Positions 16,762 to 25,512 of a stretch of 49,986 bases of DNA are shown here, piece after piece (positions within the stretch are counted from its first letter, which is position 1; each line of letters opens with the position of its first letter). Made by a program: the position numbers and the translations under genes. This DNA is from RUG14130 sp045598325 (GTDB lineage: Bacteria > Bacillota > Clostridia > Christensenellales > Aristaeellaceae). Under the pieces are notes generated by a model. That model searched no databases. It was not told where the DNA came from and saw nothing but the letters and a program-made list of their open reading frames with translations. The stretch covers positions 1 through 49,986 of the forward strand of contig JAZLLT010000084.1 of NCBI GenBank assembly GCA_045598325.1, given 5' to 3'.

Positions 16762-17988
16762 ATGGATAAAGTCAAAATTGCGGTCATCGGCTGCGGTGGC
16801 ATCTACTCCTTGCATTGGGATGGTTGGAAAGAACAGTTTGACAAAGGTTATGATGATTTCGAGCTGGTCGCGTTCTGCGATCTCGTGCCCGAGCGCGCGC
16901 AGGCCTACGCGGACAAGTATGAAGCTCTGACGGGCATCAAAGTACCCGTATTCGACAGCATCGATGCGCTTTTCGCGTCCGGTATAGATTTTGAAGTGGC
17001 GGAACTGCAGGTGCCCCATTCGGAGCATCACAAGCTGGCATTCCGTCTGCTCGAAGCGGGCAAGCATGTCATGATCGAAAAGCCCCTCGCCATCACCATG
17101 CGGGCGGCAAAGCAGATGATGGACTGCGCGCGCAAAAACGGCGTGACGCTCAAGGTCATGGAAAACTACCGCTACAGCGTGTATGAGCGCGCCGCCGCGT
17201 GGGCGGTCAGAAGCGGCATGATCGGTCAGCCGCGGCTTATGACCATGATGGATGTGGGACTGCGTCAGTGGTACTGGGACTGGCGCGACCACAAGTATAT
17301 CGCGGGCGGCTGCTGGACGCTGGACGGCGGCATCCACTTTGCGGACCTCTGGATGAACATTCTTGGCCCCGAAAAGAAGGTGCAGGCGGTATCCAAGACC
17401 TACGACACCACCCGCTACAAGGATTTTGATATCGTCAAGAAGGACGAGCCCGTCTACTACCGCAGGACGCGTTCTCTGCTGTCCGTCAATCCCCAGACCT
17501 TCGGAACGCCCGTGGAAAGCGACCTTGAGGACACCACGAGCGCGATCCTCGAGTTTGAAAACGGCGTACTGGGCACATGGCTCGTGAGCCGCGCGGCACC
17601 CGGAAAGGTGAACCGCGACATCATTATTTCCGGCAGCGAAGGCACGCTCATCTGGGACAAGGGCATTTCCGACTACACGGAGAAGACAGTCATTTCCTGG
17701 GAAGAGCTGAAAGAAATGTACCTGAAAGCGCTGACGGACGAGGAAAAGGAAGCCGTATTCCCGCACGGACTGCAGTCCACCGGCGCGCTGGAGCAGCGTG
17801 AGTTCCTTGATTTCATCGAGGGCAAGCGCACGCTGGAAGTGACCGACGAGATCGGCTACCTCGACATGGCAGTTCCCTATGCGGTATACGAAGCAGCCGC
17901 GTCCGGCAGGAGCGTTCTCGTAAAGGACGTCATGGACTTAAAAGAAGAGACCTATCAGAAGGAAATCAACGAAAAACTAGGTATTTGA
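16762..17988 (+). CDS. Gfo/Idh/MocA-family sugar oxidoreductase 2
   Basis: A 408-residue oxidoreductase with Rossmann motif VAVIGCGGIYSLHWDGW (6-22 region), catalytic motif MIEKPLAITMRAA and an intact C-terminal domain (GGCWTLDGGIHFADLWMNI). It is only distantly similar to the first oxidoreductase, so it is not a recent duplicate and probably acts on another step or substrate. A strong AAGGAGG lies about 45 bp upstream, too far away, and the nearer GGCGGGG is weak. Apart from about the first 100 bp, its sequence is near 60% GC, against about 42-45% in its neighbours, which suggests a separate origin. It is the last gene of the locus. Confidence 0.9.
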   Translation: MDKVKIAVIGCGGIYSLHWDGWKEQFDKGYDDFELVAFCDLVPERAQAYADKYEALTGIKVPVFDSIDALFASGIDFEVAELQVPHSEHHKLAFRLLEAGKHVMIEKPLAITMRAAKQMMDCARKNGVTLKVMENYRYSVYERAAAWAVRSGMIGQPRLMTMMDVGLRQWYWDWRDHKYIAGGCWTLDGGIHFADLWMNILGPEKKVQAVSKTYDTTRYKDFDIVKKDEPVYYRRTRSLLSVNPQTFGTPVESDLEDTTSAILEFENGVLGTWLVSRAAPGKVNRDIIISGSEGTLIWDKGISDYTEKTVISWEELKEMYLKALTDEEKEAVFPHGLQSTGALEQREFLDFIEGKRTLEVTDEIGYLDMAVPYAVYEAAASGRSVLVKDVMDLKEETYQKEINEKLGI

Positions 17989-18007
17989 GAAATAATATAC
18001 AGCAAAA

Positions 18008-18041
18008 GCCCGCGGACTTCGGAAAACCGAAACCCGCGGGC
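18008..18041 (-). terminator. Terminator at the end of the prophage late operon
   Basis: GCCCGCGG (18008-18015) pairs with CCGCGGGC (18034-18041), and an inner TTCGG/CCGAA stem extends the hairpin. On the minus strand it is followed by TTTT, 7 bp after the endolysin stop codon. It lies between convergent genes and may also limit read-through from the sugar operon. Confidence 0.85.
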
Positions 18042-18047
18042 ATAACT

Positions 18048-19040
18048 CTATTCTGATTTTTTACTGTACTCTCCCGAAACCCAACCGACCTGCGTGCCCA
18101 CTTTGACCGCATTCCATCCGTTCGCTGCGGTGGCAATGTACTCAAGTACTTCGCCGGTTTCTGCCTCTTTTATGATTTCATACTCCGTGCCGTTTCCGAC
18201 TCTCACGTTCACGGTGCCGCCGTTCTTCGTGATGATTTCGACCGTGGGCTCGATGATTACCGTTTTTTCTTCCGGATCATTTATTACATTATCACCCGTG
18301 AGCTTCTCATGGGTGGCAGCATCATAAACGCCGGAGGATTCCAGTCCGTTGTCAGTCTGGAACTTCATGACCGCTTCTTGTGTATTAGAGCCAAAATCCC
18401 CGTCAATGCCGTACTTGCCAAGGTCGTAACCGAGCGCTTTGAGCCGGGTCTGCATTTCCTTCACATCATTACCGGTAACGCCTTTCCGGAGGTCACGCTC
18501 ACCAAGGGCGTAGTCTTTGATTATCGCACCTTCGCCGTAATCGATCCAGGGGAGAAGGTACCAGTGTGTCCACTTGCGGCCGGAGAGCTTGGTACGGACA
18601 CAGCCGTAATTGAACCCGCGCCACTCGATCACATAACCATTTCCGACATAGTAACCGACATGTCCGTCAAACCTGACGGCGATACCGGGCACATCGGGTA
18701 TCGTACCGATGACGCCCCATTCCGCTCCCTTCTTTTTCGCCCAGTCGAACATGCCGTTGGCACTCTTGTCGGGCACCTCAGTTTTCTTCTTTCCGTTGTT
18801 CCAGGCATAGCCTTTACAGGCTCCAACACAATCAGAACAGATCTTCCCGTCAGCGATGTCTGCCTTATATCGCGAGGTGCGACTGCTGCCGTAGTGGCTG
18901 GGATACTGTTTACTCTTGCTGTTCAGCAGGGACTGTGTGCATTTGAACACGCATGTCCCGTACCAGTAAGGCTGACCCAGCATCGACTGACACCAGGCCA
19001 CGAAGTGCTCCGCGGTGAAGGGCGTATCAATTCTGGTCAT
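18048..19040 (-). CDS. Phage endolysin (NlpC/P60-like, PG-binding and SH3 domains)
   Basis: A 330-residue lysin that cuts peptidoglycan at the end of infection. The N-terminal ~150 residues are an NlpC/P60-like cysteine peptidase: the nucleophile is likely the Cys in CSDCVGACKGYAW and the His lies in DGHVGYYVGNGYVIEW. Next comes a peptidoglycan-binding domain (about 185-250; VKEMQTRLKALGYDLGKYGIDGDFG region), then a C-terminal bacterial SH3 domain (about 270-330; NVRVGNGTEYEIIKEAETGE). There is no signal peptide, so release depends on the holin encoded just upstream, whose gene overlaps this one by 14 bp. Confidence 0.93.
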   Translation of the reverse strand: MTRIDTPFTAEHFVAWCQSMLGQPYWYGTCVFKCTQSLLNSKSKQYPSHYGSSRTSRYKADIADGKICSDCVGACKGYAWNNGKKKTEVPDKSANGMFDWAKKKGAEWGVIGTIPDVPGIAVRFDGHVGYYVGNGYVIEWRGFNYGCVRTKLSGRKWTHWYLLPWIDYGEGAIIKDYALGERDLRKGVTGNDVKEMQTRLKALGYDLGKYGIDGDFGSNTQEAVMKFQTDNGLESSGVYDAATHEKLTGDNVINDPEEKTVIIEPTVEIITKNGGTVNVRVGNGTEYEIIKEAETGEVLEYIATAANGWNAVKVGTQVGWVSGEYSKKSE

Positions 19041-19470
19041 TGGTTTCCTCCTTGTCCATATCCTTCTTGTGCAGTTGCGCGAGGATATCTTTCAGCTTCT
19101 CAGGCACAGGCAGGCCAAGGTAGGACGCGTTCTCCAGGATGGAGAGACCCTCATTGGACATGTAGAAGCAGATGACCACACCGCGGAGTGCGGAGCCCGT
19201 GCCAACCACATTGATGTCCACGATGTTTGCGATGCCGACCAGTATCAGGATGAGCACCTTTTTGCAGATGCCCTTGAAGCCTACCGCCGAGGACAGCTTT
19301 TTGTCCACGATGGCTCTCATGATGCCGGTAATGTAATCCAGCACCATCATGATGATAAGCGCTTTGAGCATACCGTCCATACCTCCTACAAAGTAGCCCA
19401 GCCAACCGCCGAGCAGAGTGATTGCGGCCTGTACCTTGGTCCAGACCAGTTCGATAGTGAATTCCTTCAT
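19027..19470 (-). CDS. Phage holin (TcdE/Bhl family)
   Basis: A 147-residue membrane protein of the phage_holin_4 type. Helices are visible at about 15-30, 33-52 (LKALIIMMVLDYITGIMRAI) and 70-90 (VLILILVGIANIVDINVVG), and the family signature LDYITGIMRA is intact. The charged C-terminus (KKDMDKEETNDQN) is typical. It forms the hole that lets the endolysin reach the wall. Confidence 0.92.
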   Translation of the reverse strand: MKEFTIELVWTKVQAAITLLGGWLGYFVGGMDGMLKALIIMMVLDYITGIMRAIVDKKLSSAVGFKGICKKVLILILVGIANIVDINVVGTGSALRGVVICFYMSNEGLSILENASYLGLPVPEKLKDILAQLHKKDMDKEETNDQN

Positions 19471-19482
19471 GATGTTCCCTCC

Positions 19483-20043
19483 TTAAAGGTCAGTTTCGCT
19501 CATGCCGTATACCGGCACAAATGTGTTCGTTTCATCGTTGTAGTAGCCGTATGTTCCGTCATGCCGTACAGCATCCCAGACGGATCCATCACTCTCATAA
19601 AGTTCATACAAGACCGTTACCGGGTTTTCTGCCAGCCATGTCTTGAAAACGCTGATAGAAGAAGGCTTCTCGGAAGCAAACCAGATATTGATTGCCTGTG
19701 TCTTTTCACCGTCCGCGGAATTGCCGATAGCGATATCGCCTTCCCGGTAATCCGCGAAGCTGGAAGCAAAGTTGCCGAAATTGCTGTATGCCCTGCCCAA
19801 CTTGACGGCTTCGTACTCCAGGGCGGGCTTTGCATAAACGGAGCCCCTGTATGAGGAGGACGAGCCCCAGTTTCGGTCAGGGGAAAGCTGCTCTACGGCA
19901 AACCCGGTCAGACGCCGCGGAAACTTATCCGTATCGGAAGGTATAATCGGCTCATATTCGGAAGGCTTATGCCAAAGGAGTCCGCCATTCAGCTTGATAT
20001 ACTTGACGGATTTTCCGTTGATTTTCACATACTTGTAATTCAC
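19483..20043 (-). CDS. Minor tail / receptor-binding accessory protein
   Basis: A 186-residue protein. Its N-terminus (VKINGKSVKYIKLNGGLLWHK) resembles the short beta domain also found at the start of the 200-residue protein encoded at 20342-20944 (VNSVYVNKTLVWQ). The middle has FKTWLAENPVTVLYELYE, a motif I know from phage minor tail proteins. It probably sits at the tail tip or fibre. It overlaps the next gene by 4 bp. The exact role is unknown. Confidence 0.55.
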   Translation of the reverse strand: MNYKYVKINGKSVKYIKLNGGLLWHKPSEYEPIIPSDTDKFPRRLTGFAVEQLSPDRNWGSSSSYRGSVYAKPALEYEAVKLGRAYSNFGNFASSFADYREGDIAIGNSADGEKTQAINIWFASEKPSSISVFKTWLAENPVTVLYELYESDGSVWDAVRHDGTYGYYNDETNTFVPVYGMSETDL

Positions 20044-20324
20044 GGGTCGCTGTCCTCCACCATGATATTGAATGTTTCGGTCGTATCATCCTCATAGCCG
20101 ACTTCCATCTCGATTGTACTGTGGGGCGCTGGATCGCCGCCGGTACTTCCGTTGCGGATCAGCGCGGTGATATCGACTACTTCACCGTTAGCGTTCAGGA
20201 ACAGACCTGAGTTGAAGGCATACTTGCTGACATCCGCTGTGAGTCCCGTATCGGACATGCCGTTGGTGGCGTCATAGACCTTTCCGTCAGCGCCGACAAA
20301 CAAGCCGCTGTTGTAATTACTCAT
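20040..20324 (-). CDS. Hypothetical phage protein with internal repeat
   Basis: A 94-residue acidic protein of two similar blocks: NSGLFVGADGKVYDATNG (5-22) and NSGLFLNANGEVVDITAL (38-55). The tail is acidic (YEDDTTETFNIMVEDSDP). The position between fibre and lysis genes suggests a tail-tip decoration or fibre chaperone. No family is recognised. Confidence 0.5.
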   Translation of the reverse strand: MSNYNSGLFVGADGKVYDATNGMSDTGLTADVSKYAFNSGLFLNANGEVVDITALIRNGSTGGDPAPHSTIEMEVGYEDDTTETFNIMVEDSDP

Positions 20325-20341
20325 TCGTTTTTTTCCTCCCC

Positions 20342-20944
20342 TTATTCAAACCATATCTTGTGTACCCGGACTACGCGTAATCCGCCGGAGCGGGGGATCT
20401 GCTGTCCGTATACGATGATCTTGTACTCGCTTGAACCCGCGTATGCGCTGACATCGCCCTGAAGCGTTTTTGCTTTCGCCACGGAATCATATTCCTGTCC
20501 CGAACAGCTTCCGGACGCTATCGTTATCATGGATGATGTGGCTGTTGCGTTAACGGGGACGAGCCCGATCCTCACACTGTTTCCGTCGTTGAAGCCGTAA
20601 CCGCCGCCCTGGCAGTAGACCTGCATGCAGAGTTTTGCGACACCTCTGGGTATCTTCGCGGGACCCGTCATGACCACATGAGCGTTATGCGCGTATGTGG
20701 TACTGCGCGTGGATGTGCTTATCTGCAGATAGGTATCCGTTACAGAAGCGGCAGCATAAGAGGTGTTGCCGCCCCGAGTCAAAGCATTTGCCTGCCACTC
20801 GATACCATTGACAGCACCTCCATCGAAGTACACATAAATGCCCGCCTGCCAGACGAGCGTTTTGTTCACATAGACTGAGTTGACTGGCTGCGAACCGATA
20901 AAAATAGCGGCAGGTCTGCTGCCGCTTATCAGAAAATCACTCAT
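20342..20944 (-). CDS. Putative minor tail/fibre protein
   Basis: A 200-residue, Ser/Thr/Gly-rich, beta-type protein. The N-terminus (AAIFIGSQPVNSVYVNKTLVWQAG) is the short adaptor-like domain seen in several phage tail proteins. The remainder looks like a carbohydrate-binding jelly-roll (GPAKIPRGVAKLCMQVYCQG). It overlaps the upstream fibre gene by 4 bp and is probably part of the host-recognition apparatus. Confidence 0.55.
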   Translation of the reverse strand: MSDFLISGSRPAAIFIGSQPVNSVYVNKTLVWQAGIYVYFDGGAVNGIEWQANALTRGGNTSYAAASVTDTYLQISTSTRSTTYAHNAHVVMTGPAKIPRGVAKLCMQVYCQGGGYGFNDGNSVRIGLVPVNATATSSMITIASGSCSGQEYDSVAKAKTLQGDVSAYAGSSEYKIIVYGQQIPRSGGLRVVRVHKIWFE

Positions 20945-22608
20945 AGCACAAATGTTATCTCCCCGTCTTCACCCGTACTTGTACCGGTAGTATCGATGGC
21001 CAGCTTATACTGTGTACCGTTTATCGTAAACAGAACAACGGAATAGAATTTTGCGGGATATGCGCATTCGAAGAGTTTGCTGTTCTCCGTTCCCGTTGAG
21101 CGCATACCCACAGCCACGCCTGTCTTCTCGATATTGAAATAACCTCCGGCCTTTGGTACATTCACCTCGTAGGTTTTTGTGGTAAGTTGGTCCGAGAGCG
21201 TGACCGTGAAATCGTATGAGGTGATGGTGTCATATGACCCGGTCAGGAATGAGCGCTCGTGAGTGTATGTCACCGAAGCGGTACCGGAATTGCTGACTGC
21301 GGTGATGGCGCTGCCACCCGACGGCGTGATCTTGAGCGTCCAGGTATTCGTTCCGGTCCCGAGCGAGGTCTGCACCGATACGATTCCATCGAACCACAGT
21401 TTATTCCCGTCATCATCGAGTTCGTATACCGTATTTCCGCCACTGTCCAGCGAGGATGTATATCGGTCGATATCCAGTCCCGACAGCGACGGCGGTGTGT
21501 AAGCCAGGACTGTCACGCTGCCGTTGTAGGTGGCTGTGAGCCCGTAACTGTCCGTGATCGTGATGGAAAAGGCCACATTGCCCGTTGTCGTAATTGCCGA
21601 CATGATACAGCTGTTTTCACCGGGCGAATACGATCTTCCATCAATACTGACCACACGGGTACCTATCGACACTGACGGGTCTGCCGTGGTGTCGAGTGTG
21701 ACCGCGAATGAAAGGATGGGGACCGTCTTTCCCTGCACGATGTTTCCGAACTGTGTGATATGTGTGGTCCCGCTTTCGGACCATGATATCCCGCTGATAA
21801 CGGGTGCAGTCCGGCTCTTCACGAAGCGGAATGCTTTGTTGTCATCGGAGTTCACTACGCTTACCCAGGAACTCGAATACGAGCCTGACGAGGTCGTGAA
21901 GATCACCTTCATCTGTGCAGGATAGACACGATCCGTCATCGCTTCCAGTACCTCTGGCGTCAAGGCCAAAGCGAAGCTGAACGAGCCCGAACCGCCGGAA
22001 ACTATCGACCTGGCTGCGCTGAAGGACATTTCCCCGTCAGTCAGGGTCCCGGGGCGGATAACGACCGACACCACCGTAATAGCCACCGTGGGCTGAGCGT
22101 AGATACTGAGCACAGCCATTTCTCCGTTTGCCAAAGACGGGGTATCCACGGAATATGTGACCGTTCCGCCCGAGGTGATGGTGGCCGTTCCCGTTATGCC
22201 GTTGATGGCTGTATAGGTGACGGTGACAGAAAAATTGTTCCAAGATGCGGCACCCGAGAATGTACCGACACCGCCTGTACCGCCGTTTGCGCAGTAACGG
22301 AATACTATCTGAATCGAAGTATCTCCGTTTTGCAGACGCTGGAGCATAGATGCGTTGGTGACATTTGCATTGGTATCACTGAACTTGATGCTTCGTGAGC
22401 CTGCCTTTGTCAGGATCGTCGTGTAGTTGACCGTAGCAGAGGTGAATGTTACTCCAGTTAGTGTCGCCGGCACAGTCACCGTGATCGTGTCTGAACCGGT
22501 CGTAGGCGATGTATACCGTACCGGGACATCAGGGCTGTATTCTGTACCTGTCCACGAAGAAGAACAATATGCCTGAGATTTAGATACCTGTAGTGTTGTA
22601 CTTGCCAT
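20941..22608 (-). CDS. Phage tail fibre protein (DUF859-like)
   Basis: A 555-residue protein rich in Thr, Ser, Val and Gly with repeated immunoglobulin-like beta stretches (for example GITGTATITSGGTVTYSV and LTATYNGSVTVLAYTPPSL). The C-terminus, EKTGVAVGMRSTG then a short beta end, is typical of phage proteins annotated as DUF859 or minor structural fibre. Its position just after the tail-associated protein supports a fibre or spike role in cell-surface binding. Confidence 0.65.
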   Translation of the reverse strand: MASTTLQVSKSQAYCSSSWTGTEYSPDVPVRYTSPTTGSDTITVTVPATLTGVTFTSATVNYTTILTKAGSRSIKFSDTNANVTNASMLQRLQNGDTSIQIVFRYCANGGTGGVGTFSGAASWNNFSVTVTYTAINGITGTATITSGGTVTYSVDTPSLANGEMAVLSIYAQPTVAITVVSVVIRPGTLTDGEMSFSAARSIVSGGSGSFSFALALTPEVLEAMTDRVYPAQMKVIFTTSSGSYSSSWVSVVNSDDNKAFRFVKSRTAPVISGISWSESGTTHITQFGNIVQGKTVPILSFAVTLDTTADPSVSIGTRVVSIDGRSYSPGENSCIMSAITTTGNVAFSITITDSYGLTATYNGSVTVLAYTPPSLSGLDIDRYTSSLDSGGNTVYELDDDGNKLWFDGIVSVQTSLGTGTNTWTLKITPSGGSAITAVSNSGTASVTYTHERSFLTGSYDTITSYDFTVTLSDQLTTKTYEVNVPKAGGYFNIEKTGVAVGMRSTGTENSKLFECAYPAKFYSVVLFTINGTQYKLAIDTTGTSTGEDGEITFVL

Positions 22609-22617
22609 GTGACCCCC

Positions 22618-25437
22618 TTATGCGTCCGTCCATACCCAGCCGCCTCTGCCGGTCTTGCGCGCTACGATATTACCCATCTGCAGCCGGTCCATTCTGCCTT
22701 TGCCCTCGGAAAAGGATGCTATCTCTTTATCATTCTGATAGATATGATAGCCGATATCGTCTGTAAGCGTGTAGTAGATAGAGCCGTTCATCTGTACCTT
22801 AAGACCGCTGGAATCAAAGGTCATAGCGCTCAGAACATTTCCGTATTCTTCGACGGTGGCCTGTATGCCCGATGAGAACACATCGAACTGTGAACTGAGT
22901 CCGGCAACGGCTCCGTCCAGCAGTTGTAGAGAATACACATTCGCAACTGCTCTGTCCTGTGCGTCTTCAGCAGTGGCCTGCACGCCGGCAATGTCATTAC
23001 TTAAACCGGCAACACGCATGTTGATACCTGTATTGGATGAAAGGTCCAGCTGCTCTCCGAAGTTGGAACTGATATGTGATGTGGTGATGGTGCCTGCCTT
23101 GATGTTGCTGCCTTCGATAGTCGCGGCGGCAATCTTGTCACCGGTAATCGTCCCGGAGAGTATTTCATTCGCTGTGATCGTAGCCGCTGCGATTTGCTCC
23201 GCGGTCACGGACTTCGCAACGAGCACAGAGCCGTCAAGCTGTGACTTGTACTTGTCATTTGATAACTCCTGCAGGGTGAGTCCGGACGCTTCGGCGTTGA
23301 TCTCGTAGATGATGCCGTCATCCCCGGTAAGGATGAGCCGGTCCGTAGCCAGTGTTCCGGATGTGATGACATCGGCGTTCAGGGAAACAATCTTGCCTTC
23401 CGTGATACTGGCATCCGCAATCTGTGCCGTGCCTATCGCGCCGTTCTGTATGAGAGCGGCTGTTATCGCACCGAGCGCGATTTTGGCTGTATCGATTGCC
23501 GCGTTGGCAATCTTGGCATTGGTGATAGCGGCGTTTGCCAGTTTCGCCGTGGTCACAGCGAGGTCATCAATCTGCGCGGAACTTACCGCGAGATTGGCAA
23601 TTTTCGCCCGTGTAATGGCCGCGTTATCGATCTTCGCTGTCTTTATCGCAGCGTCGGAGATGTTCGCCGTGTCTACAGCGGCGTTTCCGATTTTTGTGTT
23701 CGTGATGGCCGCATCCGCGATATTGGCTGTGTCAATAGCCGCGTTGCCGATTTTCGCGTTATCGATAGTTCCGTCCGCAATCTTTGCGCCGGTGACGGCA
23801 AGGTCCGCAATAGAAGCAGTGGTGATAGCCGCTTCCTGGATATGTGCCGTTTCGATAGCGGCAGCATCGATTTTCGCTGCCTTGATTGCTCCGTCCTGCA
23901 GGGCGGATGTGCCTATCGCGTTCACCGCAATCTTGCTCCCGGTTATGATACCGCTTGGCAGCTGACGGGAACTTATCGTGTTGTCCGCAAGCGTATCCGC
24001 TGCGGTGCCGAGCGTCATCGAGGTATACTTCAGCTTCAGGCAGTCATAGGTGTACTGGGTCATGCGCATGGACACAGACAAACCGAGTCGGGATGCGATA
24101 ACGCGCACGGAGTCACCGAGGAAGATATTCTGCAGGAAGGCGTACTGTTTGTACTCTTCAGTATCGTACAGGTTCAGGAAGTCAACGGTCAGAGTGACAG
24201 TCGGCTGATCACAGCCCTTGTCAAACTCCTCCTGTGCAGCCTCACGCATTTTCGTAAACGCCTGGTTTTGATTGCTGACACCGTCGCTGCCGATCTTCGC
24301 GCCTTCCACCTCAAGGTGTATCCACTTGGGGTGCGGGTAGGCACCGATGTTTTCACTGTCCACGTACAATTCCGGGAGGTACAGTGTTTCACCTTTCTTT
24401 GTCTGACCTGTCGGCATGATGCGGGTGATCACATCGGTGGTATCCACATCATAGGAAATGCCGAGCAGGTTTTTGCCCTCGCGGATCTGGACATTGCGGT
24501 CTTCGCCGATGCGGTTCACAATGTAAACATCGTACCAGTCGCGGCAGAGCTCACCGCCGTATGTGGCAATAAGTCCCTCATCACCAAGGATGGCTTCCAG
24601 CGGGTTTTTGTTCTCGGTCTTGTAGCCTTTCACATTGTCGGCGATGTCCGAGTAGAAGGTGAAATCCTCATTTGCGCCCGCCGTTTCGATGACCTCGCGC
24701 AGCGCATCCACATATCTGTCATTAGCTCCTGCAGTATATGACTTGACCATATAGTCCAGAAGGTCATAAAAAATGTGCCTGGCGTAGACCGTGATACGGT
24801 CGAGCTCGGGCACAATCCTATAGATGCGGAACGGCTGATCGCGGTACTGTTTCGGATGTACCGTTTCGCCGACAATGGTCTTGATATCCTCGGAGTGGTA
24901 GGAATTACTGATGCCGCCCTGCGTATAACCCGTGGAGCCGTTATCCACACTGACCTTGTACCACATGGCAATTGTCCGGGTATAACCGGTAGGAACAGGG
25001 TCGGTCGGATATGACGAGTAGTATTTTTTCAAGACGGTTCCGGTTTCCGTGTTCGTCAGGCTTGCCGTGTAAACGGACCCCAAAACGGAAACGGCCACAC
25101 CAGGCTTTTGATAAGTTCCCACGATTTTATAACCGTTATCGGGACCGGAGCGTACACGGCAGGTTGAGGTAATACGCCACACGCCGCGGGTGGTCTTGTC
25201 CACCTTGATTTCGGTGTCCGGAAGGTTGACATATGGCGTCATTCCTATAGGTACCGGCACTCGCAGGATGCAGCCCTCAACGAGCCGCTGCCACTTGCCC
25301 GCTTCGTCAATGGGGTGGACGAGCGTAACTTCGTATTCGCTGTTCAGGGTCTCGGTGACTTCGCATGATATCGGCGAGAGCGCCCCGCTGCCGTTTGTGG
25401 AGAAGTCGGTACAGTCAGGCGGATAGACATAAATCAT
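22618..25437 (-). CDS. Tail-associated (Tal) baseplate/spike protein with decapeptide repeats
   Basis: A 939-residue protein. The N-terminal ~400 residues match the phage minor structural/prophage endopeptidase tail family: MIYVYPPDCTDFSTNGSG, the SCEVTETLNSEYEVTLVHP region and YARHIFYDLLDYMV. A central segment (about 510-685) is made of 10-residue repeats, followed by a C-terminal coiled part (AGVQATAEDAQDRAVANVYS) and an end that fits a fibre adaptor. It forms the tail tip that opens the cell wall and carries the fibres. AAGGAGGT precedes the start by a few bases. In most related phages this gene directly follows Dit; here 2 kb of cargo separates them. Confidence 0.85.
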   Translation of the reverse strand: MIYVYPPDCTDFSTNGSGALSPISCEVTETLNSEYEVTLVHPIDEAGKWQRLVEGCILRVPVPIGMTPYVNLPDTEIKVDKTTRGVWRITSTCRVRSGPDNGYKIVGTYQKPGVAVSVLGSVYTASLTNTETGTVLKKYYSSYPTDPVPTGYTRTIAMWYKVSVDNGSTGYTQGGISNSYHSEDIKTIVGETVHPKQYRDQPFRIYRIVPELDRITVYARHIFYDLLDYMVKSYTAGANDRYVDALREVIETAGANEDFTFYSDIADNVKGYKTENKNPLEAILGDEGLIATYGGELCRDWYDVYIVNRIGEDRNVQIREGKNLLGISYDVDTTDVITRIMPTGQTKKGETLYLPELYVDSENIGAYPHPKWIHLEVEGAKIGSDGVSNQNQAFTKMREAAQEEFDKGCDQPTVTLTVDFLNLYDTEEYKQYAFLQNIFLGDSVRVIASRLGLSVSMRMTQYTYDCLKLKYTSMTLGTAADTLADNTISSRQLPSGIITGSKIAVNAIGTSALQDGAIKAAKIDAAAIETAHIQEAAITTASIADLAVTGAKIADGTIDNAKIGNAAIDTANIADAAITNTKIGNAAVDTANISDAAIKTAKIDNAAITRAKIANLAVSSAQIDDLAVTTAKLANAAITNAKIANAAIDTAKIALGAITAALIQNGAIGTAQIADASITEGKIVSLNADVITSGTLATDRLILTGDDGIIYEINAEASGLTLQELSNDKYKSQLDGSVLVAKSVTAEQIAAATITANEILSGTITGDKIAAATIEGSNIKAGTITTSHISSNFGEQLDLSSNTGINMRVAGLSNDIAGVQATAEDAQDRAVANVYSLQLLDGAVAGLSSQFDVFSSGIQATVEEYGNVLSAMTFDSSGLKVQMNGSIYYTLTDDIGYHIYQNDKEIASFSEGKGRMDRLQMGNIVARKTGRGGWVWTDA
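23390..23910 (-). repeat. About 17 tandem 10-residue coding repeats in Tal
   Basis: Successive units follow xxAAIxTAKI, for example GNAAIDTANI, ADAAITNTKI, DNAAITRAKI, ANAAIDTAKI and QNGAIGTAQI. Hydrophobic Ile/Val positions recur every ten residues, which fits a beta-helix or a long trimeric beta-stalk. DNA copies are diverged but still repetitive (gcgttggcaatcttggc-like units), so unit number could change by recombination. Confidence 0.8.
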
Positions 25438-25460
25438 GAGATACCTCCTTACTCAGAACA

Positions 25461-25486
25461 TAAGAAAAGCGCCCCGAAGGACGCTT
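25461..25486 (-). terminator. Terminator of the AbiE cargo operon
   Basis: On the minus strand AAGCGTCC pairs with GGGCGCTT around a TTCG loop, followed by a T-rich stretch (TTTTCTTA). It lies 27 bp after the small membrane protein gene and just before the Tal gene, so the cargo ends its own transcript within the tail module. Confidence 0.8.
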
Positions 25487-25512
25487 GGATTTGTTTGACA
25501 GTTTGAAAACGG

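Noticed and set aside
23390..23910. CRISPR-like array
   Set aside because: The repetition is in frame with 10-residue protein repeats, and there are no constant-length repeats with unique spacers.
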